Shown one piece after another: positions 1 to 8,860 of a stretch of 64,000 nucleotides of DNA; the first letter of the stretch is position 1, and every line of letters starts with the position of its first letter. The DNA comes from Pontibacillus chungwhensis (GTDB lineage Bacteria > Bacillota > Bacilli > Bacillales > BH030062): positions 992,001 through 1,056,000 of the forward strand of contig NZ_CP126446.1 in NCBI RefSeq assembly GCF_030166655.1, read 5' to 3'. The notes under the pieces are model-generated. The model had not been told where the DNA came from, ran no database searches, and saw nothing but the letters and a program-made list of their open reading frames with translations. The position numbers were made by a program, and so were the translations under genes.

Positions 1-1857
1 GAGCACGGTTCTGCATCTCTTACTTCGCTTGTGATCGTTGTCATCGCAGCATTCCTGACGCCCATCATCCTTCATCGTTTTCGTTTAAAGGCCATCCCTG
101 TTGTGGTGGCGGAAATCATCGTTGGACTGATTATAGGTCAGAGTGGCTTTGACTTAGTTAATGAAGGTATGTGGCTTGAGACCTTGTCCACATTAGGATT
201 TATCTTCCTTATGTTCCTTAGTGGACTAGAGATTGATTTCTCCGCCTTCGCAGGAAAGAAGAAAAAAGAAACCCTCCCTGGGGGTGGAGAAGCGCCGAAT
301 ACACTCGTTGTAGCTTCAAGCATGTTCTTATTCATTCTTGTGCTCTCACTCGGCCTCTCCTATTTATTTGTGTTAGCAGGATTTATCGATAATGTCTTTC
401 TAATGACATTAATCATTTCAACGATTTCATTAGGCGTTGTCGTTCCAACATTAAAAGATGCGCAAATGCTCCGCAGTAATATTGGCCAGATCGTGTTACT
501 CGTTACGGTTATAGCAGACTTATCAACGATGATTCTGCTCGCTGTCTTTGTATCGATCTATGGCGGGGAAGATAGTTCGAGCATGTGGCTTCTGCTCATT
601 TTATTTGGAGCAGGGGTTGCGATTTACTTTATTGGGAAGTACTTTCAGAATCGCTCCTTTGTTGAGACGATGTCGAAAGGGACGATCCAAATTGATACTC
701 GTGCTGTGTTTACGATCATTCTCATCCTCGTTGGAATTTCAGAAACGGTAGGGGCTGAGAATATTCTTGGCGCCTTCTTAGCCGGGGTAGTTGTTGCTTT
801 ATTATCTCCGAATCAGGAAATGGTGAAGCGGCTTGATAGCTTTGGATATGGCTTCTTGATCCCGATCTTCTTTGTAATGGTCGGTGTCGGCATCAATATT
901 CCGAAGCTGTTCCAGGATCCGAAAATTCTGCTCCTTATGCCGCTCTTATTCATTGCCCTTGTGATTGCGAAAATGATTCCAGCGCTGATCTTACGGAAAT
1001 GGTACTCATGGAAGGAGGTCTTTGCCACAGGCTCGATCCTGACGGCGAAGCTTTCTCTTGTGATTGCTGCTGCTACGATCGGTGAAAAGATGGGGCTTAT
1101 AAGCACAAGAATGGAAGGTGCGCTCATCCTTGTTTCGGTTGTTTCCTGTCTTGTAGCGCCGGTGATCTTTAAGAAGCTTTACTCTCACGGCGAAGAAACA
1201 GAGCATGTTCAACAGGTGGCCTTTATTGGGTCAAACCGTATGACGCTTCCGGTTGTCCGTGAACTTGATCCGAAACTTTACGAAACGCATCTCTATCACA
1301 CGAAAGTGGACAAGATTGACGATAAAGTCAGTCGCTCCTGCTTTGAGATTAACGAAGTGGAAGAATATGATGCAAAACTGCTAGAAGAGCTCGGTGTGTT
1401 CAACGTGGATCTTCTCGTTGCCTCCATTGGCGATGAGCAGTTAAATGCAGAGATTGCTCTTTATGCAAAAGAACAAGGAGTTGAACGTGTCATTGCACGT
1501 GCTGAATCTCCTGAGTTAGATCAGAAACTTCGCGAAAATGGTGTAGAAGTCTTCTCGGTCTTCTTATCATCGAAGGCCCTCTTAAAAGCACTTATTATCG
1601 CACCAAACGTTGTCGATATCTTAACGAACCAGGAAAGCTATCTGTATCAGATTGAAATGAACAATGAGGACTACGATGGCATGTACATTCGAAACTTCCC
1701 GTTTACTGGGGATGTGATCATGGTACGCATATTCCGTGATAACGAATCCATCATTCCACACGGGGATACCGAATTGAAAATCGGTGACCAACTCGTTGTA
1801 ACAGGTTCTTCTGAATATGTTGAAGAATTACGATTCGATTTAGAATTCTGCGAATAA
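1..1857 (+). CDS. yjbQ: CPA2-family K+(Na+)/H+ antiporter, 5' end outside window
   Basis: Integral membrane cation:proton antiporter of the CPA2/KefB type. The reading frame is already open at base 1 and the first GTG (31) lies inside the first membrane helix, so the true start is upstream. About 380 residues of hydrophobic helices form the exchanger domain. They are followed by a cytoplasmic part that resembles a TrkA-N nucleotide-binding fold (around VAFIGSNRMTLPVVREL) and a C-terminal TrkA-C-like domain ending in GDQLVVTGSSEYVEEL. This architecture fits regulated K+ or Na+ efflux. In B. subtilis yjbQ lies upstream of the fabI-cotO region, as here, which is why I use that symbol. A terminator follows. 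The exact ion cannot be read from sequence. Confidence 0.85.
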   Translation, partial: EHGSASLTSLVIVVIAAFLTPIILHRFRLKAIPVVVAEIIVGLIIGQSGFDLVNEGMWLETLSTLGFIFLMFLSGLEIDFSAFAGKKKKETLPGGGEAPNTLVVASSMFLFILVLSLGLSYLFVLAGFIDNVFLMTLIISTISLGVVVPTLKDAQMLRSNIGQIVLLVTVIADLSTMILLAVFVSIYGGEDSSSMWLLLILFGAGVAIYFIGKYFQNRSFVETMSKGTIQIDTRAVFTIILILVGISETVGAENILGAFLAGVVVALLSPNQEMVKRLDSFGYGFLIPIFFVMVGVGINIPKLFQDPKILLLMPLLFIALVIAKMIPALILRKWYSWKEVFATGSILTAKLSLVIAAATIGEKMGLISTRMEGALILVSVVSCLVAPVIFKKLYSHGEETEHVQQVAFIGSNRMTLPVVRELDPKLYETHLYHTKVDKIDDKVSRSCFEINEVEEYDAKLLEELGVFNVDLLVASIGDEQLNAEIALYAKEQGVERVIARAESPELDQKLRENGVEVFSVFLSSKALLKALIIAPNVVDILTNQESYLYQIEMNNEDYDGMYIRNFPFTGDVIMVRIFRDNESIIPHGDTELKIGDQLVVTGSSEYVEELRFDLEFCE

Positions 1858-1865
1858 CTGAACCA

Positions 1866-1900
1866 AAAAAGCTTCGATCCAACAAGGATCGAAGCTTTTT
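1866..1900 (+). terminator. Intrinsic terminator after the antiporter gene
   Basis: A 15-bp stem (AAAAAGCTTCGATCC with its complement) closes on a five-base loop and ends in a T-run. Confidence 0.9.
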
Positions 1901-1923
1901 CTATAGCGCTTTAAAGCAGAGGA

Positions 1924-1974
1924 GGGTGTCTGACACCCTTTATTCCTTTAGCGAACGAGTGGGTGTCAGACACG
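1924..1974. repeat. Pair of GGGTGTC-N-GACACCC palindromes
   Basis: Two short palindromes, GGGTGTCTGACACCC at 1924-1938 and GGGTGTCAGACACG at 1961-1974, lie 22 bp apart in the antiporter/hom gap. A third copy with the same core is at 26843-26857. The role is unknown to me. I recall this core as common in Bacillaceae intergenic regions, but cannot count it here. Confidence 0.6.
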
Positions 1975-2121
1975 CTTTAGTTCGATGAAGTAATTGAGGA
2001 CTTTTTTTCATTTTTTTATTTGAGGTTTATGTAAGCGGTTAACTGGCTATGGGCGTTCGGGTTTGGTTGATCTTTCGCCTGAGTGATTATTGATGCTCTA
2101 TTAGGAATTTTCGGAATACGG

Positions 2122-2150
2122 TTGTGTTTAGGGGTGAGGCTCTTTATAAT
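2122..2150 (+). promoter_or_regulatory. SigA-type promoter of hom-thrC-thrB
   Basis: TTGTGT at 2122-2127 and TATAAT at 2145-2150 are 17 bp apart, leaving a leader of about 50 nt. That is too short for a T-box, and no other riboswitch-like structure is visible. The rest of the 349-bp gap holds the terminator and palindromes listed separately. Confidence 0.65.
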
Positions 2151-2206
2151 GTCTTTAATGGAAGTACATATGTACGCTTTGTGTAGACATTAAGGAGGGG
2201 AAAACG

Positions 2207-3508
2207 ATGCAAGATCAGAAATTAAACGTAGGATTATGTGGACTAGGAACTGTAGGGACTGGGGTTGTGGAGATTCTTACAAATCACCAGGAGGATATTG
2301 TGCACCAGGTGGGGTGTTCAATTGATGTGAAGCGCATCCTCGTAAGCAATCTCGATAAACCTCGCGGAGCATCGGTGGATCCTTCTTTATTAACGGATCA
2401 GGTAGATGAGCTTGTAAATGACCCGGAAATCGACATTATTGTCGAAGTGATGGGGGGAATTGAGGACACGTATCACGTCCTTGAACGAGCGGTTCAAAAT
2501 GGCAAACATGTTGTTACTGCCAATAAAGATATGATGGCTGTGCACGGTGGAAAGTTAATGGAACTTGCCAGAGAGAAGCACTGTGATATTCGCTATGAAG
2601 CGAGTGTGGCAGGTGGCATTCCTATTATCGGTTCTCTTACAAATGGTCTTGCCTCTGATCGAATTAACAAAATGATGGGGATCGTGAACGGAACGACAAA
2701 CTATATTTTAACGAAGATGGTTGATGAGAAACGAACATTTGATGACGTCTTAAAAGAAGCTCAAGATCTTGGGTTCGCAGAAGCTGACCCGACCTCAGAC
2801 GTTGAGGGATTAGATGCGGCTCGTAAGATTAGCCTTCTCTCAACTTTGGCATTTAAAATGCAAACAGAGCTTGAAGATGTAGAAGTTAGCGGCATCCGTG
2901 GCATTTCTTCTGAAGACCTTGCTTACGCCGAACAGCTTGGTTATACCATGAAGTTATTAGGCATTGCGAGCCGTGAGCATGGGAAGGTTGAAATGAGCGT
3001 GCAGCCAACGCTTGTACCAAACGCTCACCCACTTGCAAGTATTAAAGATGAATACAATGCTGTTTACGTTTACGGGGAAGCTGTTGGAGAGACAATGTTT
3101 TACGGCCCTGGAGCCGGTAAACTTCCAACAGCCACAGCAGTTGTATCAGATTTAATGGATGTGGTGAAAAATGTTCGCTTAGGTGTAACGGGTGAATCAT
3201 CTGTTTATCCACAATATGATAAACAATTAAAAGCTAAGGATGAAATCTTCTCAAAATTCTTCGTACGTTTAGAAGGAGAAGACGAGGCGGGTACATTCCT
3301 TGCCATTACACAGCAGTTTGCTAATGCAGGTGTGTCCCTTGATAAGATTTTACAGATGCCTGTTGAAGGTCATGATGCAGCAGATATTATTTTAATCACA
3401 CATAACGCGAGTCGCTTCCAAATGGATACGATTCTTGGTGCGTTGGAGGAAATTGAATCGGTTCGTTCGATCCACAGCGTGTATCGAGTAGAAGGAGAGG
3501 GGAAATAA
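2207..3508 (+). CDS. hom: Homoserine dehydrogenase
   Basis: Reduces aspartate semialdehyde to homoserine with NAD(P)H, at the branch point to threonine and methionine. The N-terminal Rossmann motif [12 protein letters not shown] (about 9-20), the segment [10 protein letters not shown] (about 101-110), the substrate-domain motif [11 protein letters not shown] (about 164-174) and [12 protein letters not shown] are all present. A C-terminal ACT domain (about 350-430) suggests feedback control by an amino acid. At 433 residues it has the usual length of the ACT-containing form. The ATG follows a strong AAGGAGGGG site. It is the first gene of the threonine operon, with two bases before thrC. Confidence 0.97.
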   Translation: MQDQKLNVGLCGLGTVGTGVVEILTNHQEDIVHQVGCSIDVKRILVSNLDKPRGASVDPSLLTDQVDELVNDPEIDIIVEVMGGIEDTYHVLERAVQNGKHVVTANKDMMAVHGGKLMELAREKHCDIRYEASVAGGIPIIGSLTNGLASDRINKMMGIVNGTTNYILTKMVDEKRTFDDVLKEAQDLGFAEADPTSDVEGLDAARKISLLSTLAFKMQTELEDVEVSGIRGISSEDLAYAEQLGYTMKLLGIASREHGKVEMSVQPTLVPNAHPLASIKDEYNAVYVYGEAVGETMFYGPGAGKLPTATAVVSDLMDVVKNVRLGVTGESSVYPQYDKQLKAKDEIFSKFFVRLEGEDEAGTFLAITQQFANAGVSLDKILQMPVEGHDAADIILITHNASRFQMDTILGALEEIESVRSIHSVYRVEGEGK

Positions 3509-3510
3509 CC

Positions 3511-4572
3511 ATGTCTTGGAAAGGTCTTCTATCACACTATCAATCTCTTTTACCCGTAACAGAGGATACGCCTAAGCTTACGTTGCTCGAGGGAAATACA
3601 CCACTACTCCCTCTTCAGAAGCTATCAAAAGAATATGGCATTGATGCCTATGTGAAGATCGAAGGCGCAAATCCAACGGGCTCTTTTAAAGACCGTGGCA
3701 TGGTCATGGCGATGGCAAAAGCTGTTGAAGAAGGGGCGGAAGCCGTCATTTGCGCCTCTACAGGGAACACATCCGCTGCTGCAGCTGCCTATGCGGCAAG
3801 AGCAGGTCTTCGCTGTATTATTGTAATTCCAGACGGGAAGATTGCACAGGGGAAACTGGCTCAAGCTGTTATGTACGGAGCTGAAGTCTATGCCATTGAA
3901 GGAAACTTCGATGAAGCGCTGAAAATTGTGAAGCATCTGGCAGAAACCGATAACTATACGCTCGTGAACTCCATTAATCCGTATCGGATGGAAGGGCAGA
4001 AGACAGCTGCTTTTGAAGTGTGCGACGTATTAGGAAAAGCTCCAGACCATCTGCTGATTCCTGTCGGGAATGCGGGGAACATCACGGCTTACTGGAAAGG
4101 GTTCAAAGAGTATCACAACGCTTATAAGACAGGTCTGCCGAATATGAGAGGCTTTGAAGCAAGCGGCTCTGCTGCGATTGTTCGAGGAGAAATCATTGAA
4201 CAACCAGAAACGTTGGCAACAGCGATACGAATTGGTAATCCCGCGAGCTGGAATCAAGCGCTTGATGCATCCGGAACTTCAGGCGGTGCCATTGGAGAAG
4301 TGACGGATGAAGAGATTGTAGAAGCCTACCAGTGGCTCGCAGAGAATGAAGGCGTGTTTGCAGAACCCGCTTCTTGTGCTTCAATAGCTGGGCTATTTAA
4401 GTCCTTAAAACAAGGAGACGTACAAAAAGGTTCGCAAGTTGTATGTGTCCTAACAGGAAACGGCTTAAAGGATCCAACCACAGCGATTGAAAAAAGCGCT
4501 ATTCAACCAACGGTTCTACCAAATGACCTTGAAACGGTAACAAATGCGATCCAAAATGGGGTCTTATCATGA
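3511..4572 (+). CDS. thrC: Threonine synthase
   Basis: PLP-dependent enzyme that converts O-phosphohomoserine to threonine, the last step of the pathway. The PLP lysine is Lys60 in [25 protein letters not shown] and the phosphate-binding [12 protein letters not shown] fit the fold-type II family. At 353 residues it is the short Bacillus-type enzyme. It starts two bases after hom, with the GGAGAGG site inside the hom 3' end, and its last four bases overlap thrB (ATGA), so the three genes should be translated from one message. Confidence 0.97.
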   Translation: MSWKGLLSHYQSLLPVTEDTPKLTLLEGNTPLLPLQKLSKEYGIDAYVKIEGANPTGSFKDRGMVMAMAKAVEEGAEAVICASTGNTSAAAAAYAARAGLRCIIVIPDGKIAQGKLAQAVMYGAEVYAIEGNFDEALKIVKHLAETDNYTLVNSINPYRMEGQKTAAFEVCDVLGKAPDHLLIPVGNAGNITAYWKGFKEYHNAYKTGLPNMRGFEASGSAAIVRGEIIEQPETLATAIRIGNPASWNQALDASGTSGGAIGEVTDEEIVEAYQWLAENEGVFAEPASCASIAGLFKSLKQGDVQKGSQVVCVLTGNGLKDPTTAIEKSAIQPTVLPNDLETVTNAIQNGVLS

Positions 4573-5477
4573 TTCACGTTCGTGTTCCGGCTAGCTGCGC
4601 CAACCTCGGGCCAGGATTTGATTCGATTGGTGTAGCGTTGAATCTGTTTCTTGAAATCCAGGCAACACGAGCTCAGTCCTGGAGCTTTAAAGCTTGTTCT
4701 GTGTTTGTGAAGGGGATGCCTGAGGATGAAGAGAATGTCATCTATAAAGCTGCTCAGCTTACCGCTCACAAGTACGGCTATCATCACCTTCCACCTCACC
4801 ATGTGGAGGTAACGAGTGAAATCCCAGTCGCCCGTGGACTTGGGAGCAGTGCTTCAGCGATGGTGGCAGGAATTGAATTAGCGGATCAGATTCTTGACTT
4901 AACCCTTACAGATGAAGAAAAAATATCCATCGCCTCAGAAATGGAGGGCCACCCTGACAATGTCGCTCCTTCTGTTGTCGGCAGTGGTGTTATAGCCTAT
5001 CAGGAGGGGAAGGAAGTGAGTTGGACGACGGTCACTTTTGAGAAGGTTTGTTTCCTAGCCGCCGTTCCTTCATTTGATTTAAAAACAAGTGAAGCCAGAA
5101 ACGTCCTGCCTCCGAATCTTCCTTACAAAGAAGCAGTCGAAGGAAGCGCAATTGCGAATGTGCTCGTGGCTGCATTAGTAAAAGGGGATTGGGCCCTGGC
5201 TGGGAAGATGATGGAGAAAGATCGGTTTCATCAGCCATATCGTGGTGAACTGATGCCGCATTACGAAGAACTTCGTAGCTTTTTAAGCCTTGAGGGTGTA
5301 TATGGCACCTTTATGAGCGGCGCAGGTCCAACAATTATGAGCCTTATGCCGACGGATCAGGGAAGTCGGATTACTGAAAACGCTAAAAAAAATTATCCTG
5401 ATTTCGATTGGAAGCGTCTATCAGTTGATTATAGCGGGTCTGTCGTTACGATTCCTACTGCACAATCGAAATCATAA
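4569..5477 (+). CDS. thrB: Homoserine kinase
   Basis: GHMP-family kinase that phosphorylates homoserine for ThrC. The family ATP-binding loop [13 protein letters not shown] is at residues 86-98. The N-terminal [17 protein letters not shown] and the C-terminal glycine-rich [12 protein letters not shown] motifs are also present. The length of 302 residues is typical. The start codon overlaps the thrC stop. A strong terminator follows directly, closing the operon. Confidence 0.96.
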   Translation: MIHVRVPASCANLGPGFDSIGVALNLFLEIQATRAQSWSFKACSVFVKGMPEDEENVIYKAAQLTAHKYGYHHLPPHHVEVTSEIPVARGLGSSASAMVAGIELADQILDLTLTDEEKISIASEMEGHPDNVAPSVVGSGVIAYQEGKEVSWTTVTFEKVCFLAAVPSFDLKTSEARNVLPPNLPYKEAVEGSAIANVLVAALVKGDWALAGKMMEKDRFHQPYRGELMPHYEELRSFLSLEGVYGTFMSGAGPTIMSLMPTDQGSRITENAKKNYPDFDWKRLSVDYSGSVVTIPTAQSKS

Positions 5478-5479
5478 TC

Positions 5480-5510
5480 GTGTGTTCCGCTACAAGCGGA
5501 GCACACTTTT
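5480..5510 (+). terminator. Terminator of the threonine operon
   Basis: GTGTGTTCCGC pairs with GCGGAGCACAC (one G-T pair) across a TACAA loop and is followed by TTTTT. Confidence 0.9.
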
Positions 5511-5560
5511 TGCGTGAAAAGGTTTTGAATGGGTCAAAGGATGGGGATACTAGAAAGGAA

Positions 5561-5604
5561 TTGTGTTTTTATGTGATTTTGTTTAAAATAGTAGCAGGTA
5601 CTAA
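5561..5604 (+). promoter_or_regulatory. fabI promoter with FapR-like operator
   Basis: A promoter TTGTGT (5561-5566), 17 bp, TAAAAT (5584-5589) is overlapped by ATAGTAGCAGGTACTAA (5588-5604). This matches the FapR operator as I recall it (TTAGTACC, one base, GGTACTAA in the symmetric form) at all but two positions. FapR is the malonyl-CoA-responsive repressor of fatty acid synthesis genes in Bacillus, and fabI is a known target. The operator covers the -10 element and the start of the transcript, as a repressor site should. Confidence 0.7.
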
Positions 5605-5651
5605 TAACAAGTAATAACTATAGACACATTTTCTCCGAGGAGGACGAAAGA

Positions 5652-6431
5652 ATGAATATGTCATTACAAGGTCGTACATATGTTGTGATGGGAGTTGCCA
5701 ACAAGCGAAGCATTGCCTGGGGTATTGCTCAATCCCTACACAAAGCAGGAGCGCGTTTGATTTTCACATACGCTGCAGAGCGTTTTGAGAAATCAGTACG
5801 TGACCTGGCTGCCACGCTAGAGGGTGGAGAAGAATCTCTTTTCTATCAGTGTGACGTAACAGATGATGAAAATATCATGGAAACATTCCAACAAATCCAA
5901 AACGATGTAGGCGTGATCCACGGATTAGCTCACTGCATCGCTTTTGCAAACAAAGAAGAGCTAAAAGGCGACTTCTTAAATACAAGTCGTGACGGTTTCT
6001 TAACTGCTCACAATATCAGTTCTTATTCCTTAACAGCCGTATCTCGCGCTGTACAACCTCTAATGTCAGAGGGAGGCGGAATTGTAACCCTAACTTACCT
6101 TGGCGGTGAGCGCGTTGTACCAAACTACAATGTGATGGGTGTTGCCAAAGCAAGCCTTGACGCAAGTGTGAAATACCTGGCTGAAAGCCTTGGTAAACAC
6201 GGTATCCGCGTAAACGCGATTTCAGCTGGACCGATCCGCACATTGTCTGCTAAAGGTGTGGGTGACTTTAACTCGATTCTAAAAGATATCGAAGAACGTG
6301 CACCACTACGTCGTCCAACGACTCAAGAAGAAGTTGGCGACACAGCGTACTTCCTACTAAGCGACTTCTCCCGCGGTGTAACAGGTGAGATGATCCACGT
6401 AGACTCTGGTTTCCACATTATTGGACGATAA
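5652..6431 (+). CDS. fabI: Enoyl-[acyl-carrier-protein] reductase FabI
   Basis: NADH/NADPH-dependent reductase of the last step of each fatty acid elongation cycle, and the target of triclosan-type inhibitors. It is an SDR variant with the FabI-specific N-terminal VMGVANKRSIAWGIA (about 12-26) and the catalytic triad Tyr149, Tyr159, Lys166 in the Y-x6-K spacing of FabI rather than the usual Y-x3-K. At 259 residues it has the normal length. The first ATG sits nine bases after AGGAGG; MSLQG, two codons on, would be the alternative. It lies next to cotO, as in B. subtilis. Confidence 0.96.
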   Translation: MNMSLQGRTYVVMGVANKRSIAWGIAQSLHKAGARLIFTYAAERFEKSVRDLAATLEGGEESLFYQCDVTDDENIMETFQQIQNDVGVIHGLAHCIAFANKEELKGDFLNTSRDGFLTAHNISSYSLTAVSRAVQPLMSEGGGIVTLTYLGGERVVPNYNVMGVAKASLDASVKYLAESLGKHGIRVNAISAGPIRTLSAKGVGDFNSILKDIEERAPLRRPTTQEEVGDTAYFLLSDFSRGVTGEMIHVDSGFHIIGR

Positions 6432-6450
6432 GTCTTTATTCATGTAAGAA

Positions 6451-6482
6451 AAGCTCAAGGCCCTAGCCTTGGGCATTTTTGT
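6451..6482 (+). terminator. Terminator after fabI
   Basis: GCTCAAGG / CCTTGGGC stem with a six-base loop, followed by ATTTTTG. Confidence 0.85.
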
Positions 6483-6499
6483 TTTGTTTAAAAGGGGAG

Positions 6500-7065
6500 G
6501 GGAATGACGAAAGAGGTGGTTGGTATGTTGAGAGAGCTGGGCGTAGTGAAGAAAGCTGGGGCGGAGTGAAGAAAGCCGGCTGGGAATGACGAAAGAGCCC
6601 GACGGAGTGAAGAAAGAGGTGGGCGGAGTGACGAAAGCCGGTGTGGAGTGAAGAAAGAACGGGCGCAGTGAAGAAAGTCAGCTGGGAATGACGAAAGAGC
6701 CGGGCGGAGTGACGAAAGAACGGGCGGAGTGAAGAAAGCCGGCTGGGAATGACGAAAGAGCCAGGCGGAGTGAAGAAAGAGGTGGGCGGAGTGACGAAAG
6801 CCGATGCGAATTGAAGAAAGAACGGGCGGAGTGACGAAAGCCGATGCGCATTGAAGAAAGAACGGGCGGAGTGACGAAAGCCAGAGCGGAGTGAAGAAAG
6901 AACGGGCACAGTGAAGAAAGCCAGAGCGCAGTGAAGAAAGCCGATGCGCAGTGAAGAAAGAACGGGCGCAATGACGAAAGCCAGCGCGCACTGACGAAAA
7001 GGTCTACCGGTATGACGAAAGGTCCGCCCGCACTGTCGAAAGCCAGTACGGAATGTTCAAAGCGA
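6500..7065. repeat. Tandem array of ~20-21 bp degenerate units (GTGAMGAAAG core)
   Basis: About 26 head-to-tail units share the 10-base core GTGAAGAAAG or ATGACGAAAG, followed by a variable 10-11 base GC-rich part (such as AACGGGCGGA, CCGATGCGCA, AGCCGGGCGG). Spacing alternates between 20 and 21 bp. Open frames on the minus strand through the array are a by-product of missing stop codons. They have no ribosome binding site, and the 20-bp units shift the frame. The array fills the fabI-cotO gap after the fabI terminator, and I see no gene in it. Confidence 0.85.
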
Positions 7066-7152
7066 AGATGGAATGTTGTTTAATAGGGGTGTCTTATCCC
7101 GAATTACAATCCATAAAAAGAGTGCTCCAAAAATGAGTCTGAAAAACTAGGC

Positions 7153-7180
7153 ACATCTCCCACGCTTTTTGCATAGGCTA
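7153..7180 (+). promoter_or_regulatory. SigK-type promoter of cotO
   Basis: AC (7153-7154), 17 bases, CATAGGCTA (7172-7180) matches the SigK consensus AC-N16/17-CATANNNTA exactly. SigK acts late in the mother cell, when coat genes are made. Confidence 0.75.
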
Positions 7181-7219
7181 TAGTGTAAACTGATGATCAT
7201 ATAGGGGGAGTGTGTATAT

Positions 7220-8005
7220 ATGGCGAAGAAGAAAAAGGATCGTGTAAAGCAGCCGATGTTGTATATTACACAGCCTGAGTTTGACCAGGCTGCGCCGAAT
7301 ATGCAGTCTGTGTACCGCACGGAACGGAAGCCGCTCACGAAGAAAAAGGAAGATAAACCTGAGGTGGAAACAGAGCCAAAGGCAGCTTCTGAAACAGTGG
7401 AGGCTTCAAGTACACAGGAAAATGTGACGGAAGATAAGGTGAAACGTGGCCAACAGAGGCGTCGGCGTTATTCGTTAGGACTTAATGAGCCAGACCGTTC
7501 GAGACCAGCTGGATATGACCCTTTCTTAGGTCGCCGTGACCCTTTTGAAGTAGCGGGGGATCACCAGGTGTCGGATGAAACAGAAGAGGAAATTGATCTT
7601 CAGGAACCTAAGAAAGATGAAGAGCCACCAGCTCAGCTAGAAGAGCCTGGAGAAGAAGAGCAACCAAGATCGTTACAGGAAACCGAAGAGCGTGAGCCTG
7701 AATTGTCGACTGCTGAGAATGAAGAGATTGAGGAGCGGGCAGAAAAACGTCGTGTTTCTTTTACAAACCGAAATCGGCGTAGTCGATTTAAAGACATGAG
7801 CTTAGAGGATAAAGTAGACTATTTTGTGAACTTGCCTTCTCAGGTTCCGAGAATGAAATGTGAAGTTATTACAGAAGAGGAGCGATACAAAGGATGGATT
7901 GAGGAATATGAAGATGGAATTGTCTACATGAAGATTCTTCAACGCCCATTTAAGGTAGAAGTGTCGTTTGATCAGATTCAGGATATTGTGTTGAGAGGGT
8001 TTTAG
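7220..8005 (+). CDS. cotO: Spore coat protein CotO
   Basis: Mother-cell morphogenetic coat protein that, in B. subtilis, helps assemble the outer coat. The N-terminus has the CotO pattern (KKKKDRVKQPMLYITQPEF, then AAPNMQSVYRTER). The middle (about 40-180) is low-complexity and rich in Glu, Pro and Arg, and includes a GYDPFLGRRDPFEV motif. The C-terminal 80 residues (FKDMSLEDKVDYFVNLPSQ onward) form the conserved domain. It is 261 residues, longer than the B. subtilis protein because of the acidic middle. The ATG follows AGGGGGAGTG. Synteny with fabI and cotZ and the SigK promoter support the call. Confidence 0.85.
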   Translation: MAKKKKDRVKQPMLYITQPEFDQAAPNMQSVYRTERKPLTKKKEDKPEVETEPKAASETVEASSTQENVTEDKVKRGQQRRRRYSLGLNEPDRSRPAGYDPFLGRRDPFEVAGDHQVSDETEEEIDLQEPKKDEEPPAQLEEPGEEEQPRSLQETEEREPELSTAENEEIEERAEKRRVSFTNRNRRSRFKDMSLEDKVDYFVNLPSQVPRMKCEVITEEERYKGWIEEYEDGIVYMKILQRPFKVEVSFDQIQDIVLRGF

Positions 8006-8033
8006 AGCTGCTGTTCCTGCAGCTCTTTTTTTT
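8004..8033 (+). terminator. Terminator after cotO
   Basis: AGAGCTGC / GCAGCTCT stem with a seven-base loop and an eight-base T-run. Confidence 0.9.
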
Positions 8034-8071
8034 ATAGGGGATATAGATTTCCGCATTTCACCTTATGTATA

Positions 8072-8108
8072 CAAAAAGCCAGGCTCCTTTATGGGAACCT
8101 GACTTTTC
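8072..8108 (-). terminator. Terminator after cotZ
   Basis: On the minus strand an imperfect stem (AAAGTCAGGTTCCC with GGAGCCTGGCTTT) is followed by a T-run. It lies about 80 bp beyond the cotZ stop. Confidence 0.7.
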
Positions 8109-8185
8109 TGGTAGACATGTAGCTACAGCCCTGTCAACTTGCAGGATTCTGTATGTTGCTGATTAGAGGCTTATGCTTTTATTTA

Positions 8186-8644
8186 CTAAGCTCTTGCGTT
8201 GATTGCTGGTAGGCAAGTGATATGGCAGAAGCAGTTAAGGTCTACTGTGATGCAGATGCCAGTTGCGCGAAGGTTACTTGTGTCCTGATCGCTTGGTGAT
8301 TTGATGTGGCACTCTTCAGAAGACTGAGGAGTAACAAGTAGTTCAAGAAGTGCACATTCGCAATCTTCGTCTACCTCTTTTACGCGGAAGATGAAGCTTT
8401 CGCGAATCTTATCGATTTCGTTACGGCGAGCGCCGAAGCCTTTGAATGGTTTGCAATCTTTGCAGTAAAGGATGACAGGTACCGTATCTTTATTTGTACC
8501 ACGGTCCCCCATTAATTCGTTAATTGACTCTTCACAGCTGGAATTGCAATCATCTGTTACATCGTTTTGTGCGTCAACGATTTCCTTCAGGATGTCACAT
8601 ACACAACCTTCAGAAGCTGACTCAACTCTGTTTCCACAACCCAT
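8186..8644 (-). CDS. cotZ: Cysteine-rich spore crust/coat protein, CotZ/CotY family
   Basis: Structural protein of the outermost spore layer, whose B. subtilis relatives self-assemble into disulfide-linked sheets. The 152-residue protein has many cysteines (N-terminal MGCGNR, CVCDIL, then CKDCKPFKGFGARRN and DCECALLELL) and the CotY/CotZ-type ending with ICITVDLNCFCHITCLPAIN. It lies on the minus strand, convergent with cotO, whereas in B. subtilis cotO and cotZ are adjacent in a different arrangement. The ATG follows AAAGGGGAAATG-type sequence. It has its own SigK-type promoter. Only one such gene is present; cotX, cotV and cotW homologues are not seen in the window. Confidence 0.87.
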   Translation of the reverse strand: MGCGNRVESASEGCVCDILKEIVDAQNDVTDDCNSSCEESINELMGDRGTNKDTVPVILYCKDCKPFKGFGARRNEIDKIRESFIFRVKEVDEDCECALLELLVTPQSSEECHIKSPSDQDTSNLRATGICITVDLNCFCHITCLPAINARA

Positions 8645-8687
8645 GTGTCATTTCCCCTTTCTGGACGTTTTGACTTATTGTCTTTAA

Positions 8688-8824
8688 TAGAATATGTCGG
8701 GAGCCTCCATGTGTGTGGGCAGAAGCCCGTATTTTTCTGAAAGGCTTGATGAAAAAATCCAGGGCGCTTTTCTTAGGAAAGAGGGCAAGAGCCCAAACAC
8801 ACCCCATTCTTCTTACATAGGATA
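8688..8824. promoter_or_regulatory. Divergent SigK-type promoters for cotZ and the 8861 gene
   Basis: Minus strand: AC, 16 bases, CATATTCTA (complement of 8688-8696). Plus strand: AC (8797-8798), 17 bases, CATAGGATA (8816-8824). The two promoter regions are partly mirror images, with GTGTGTGGGC near 8712 and GCCCAAACACAC near 8792, so the gap reads as an imperfect inverted repeat. Both genes should be expressed together in the late mother cell. Confidence 0.7.
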
Positions 8825-8860
8825 CTAGCGAGTAAAGATTTATGAAGGAGTGGACCTACT

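Noticed and set aside
6463-6991. Minus-strand open frames of 97-167 codons rich in SSLRPFF-like repeats
   Set aside because: They are by-products of the 20-21 bp array, occur in several phases, and have no ribosome binding site or fold-like composition.
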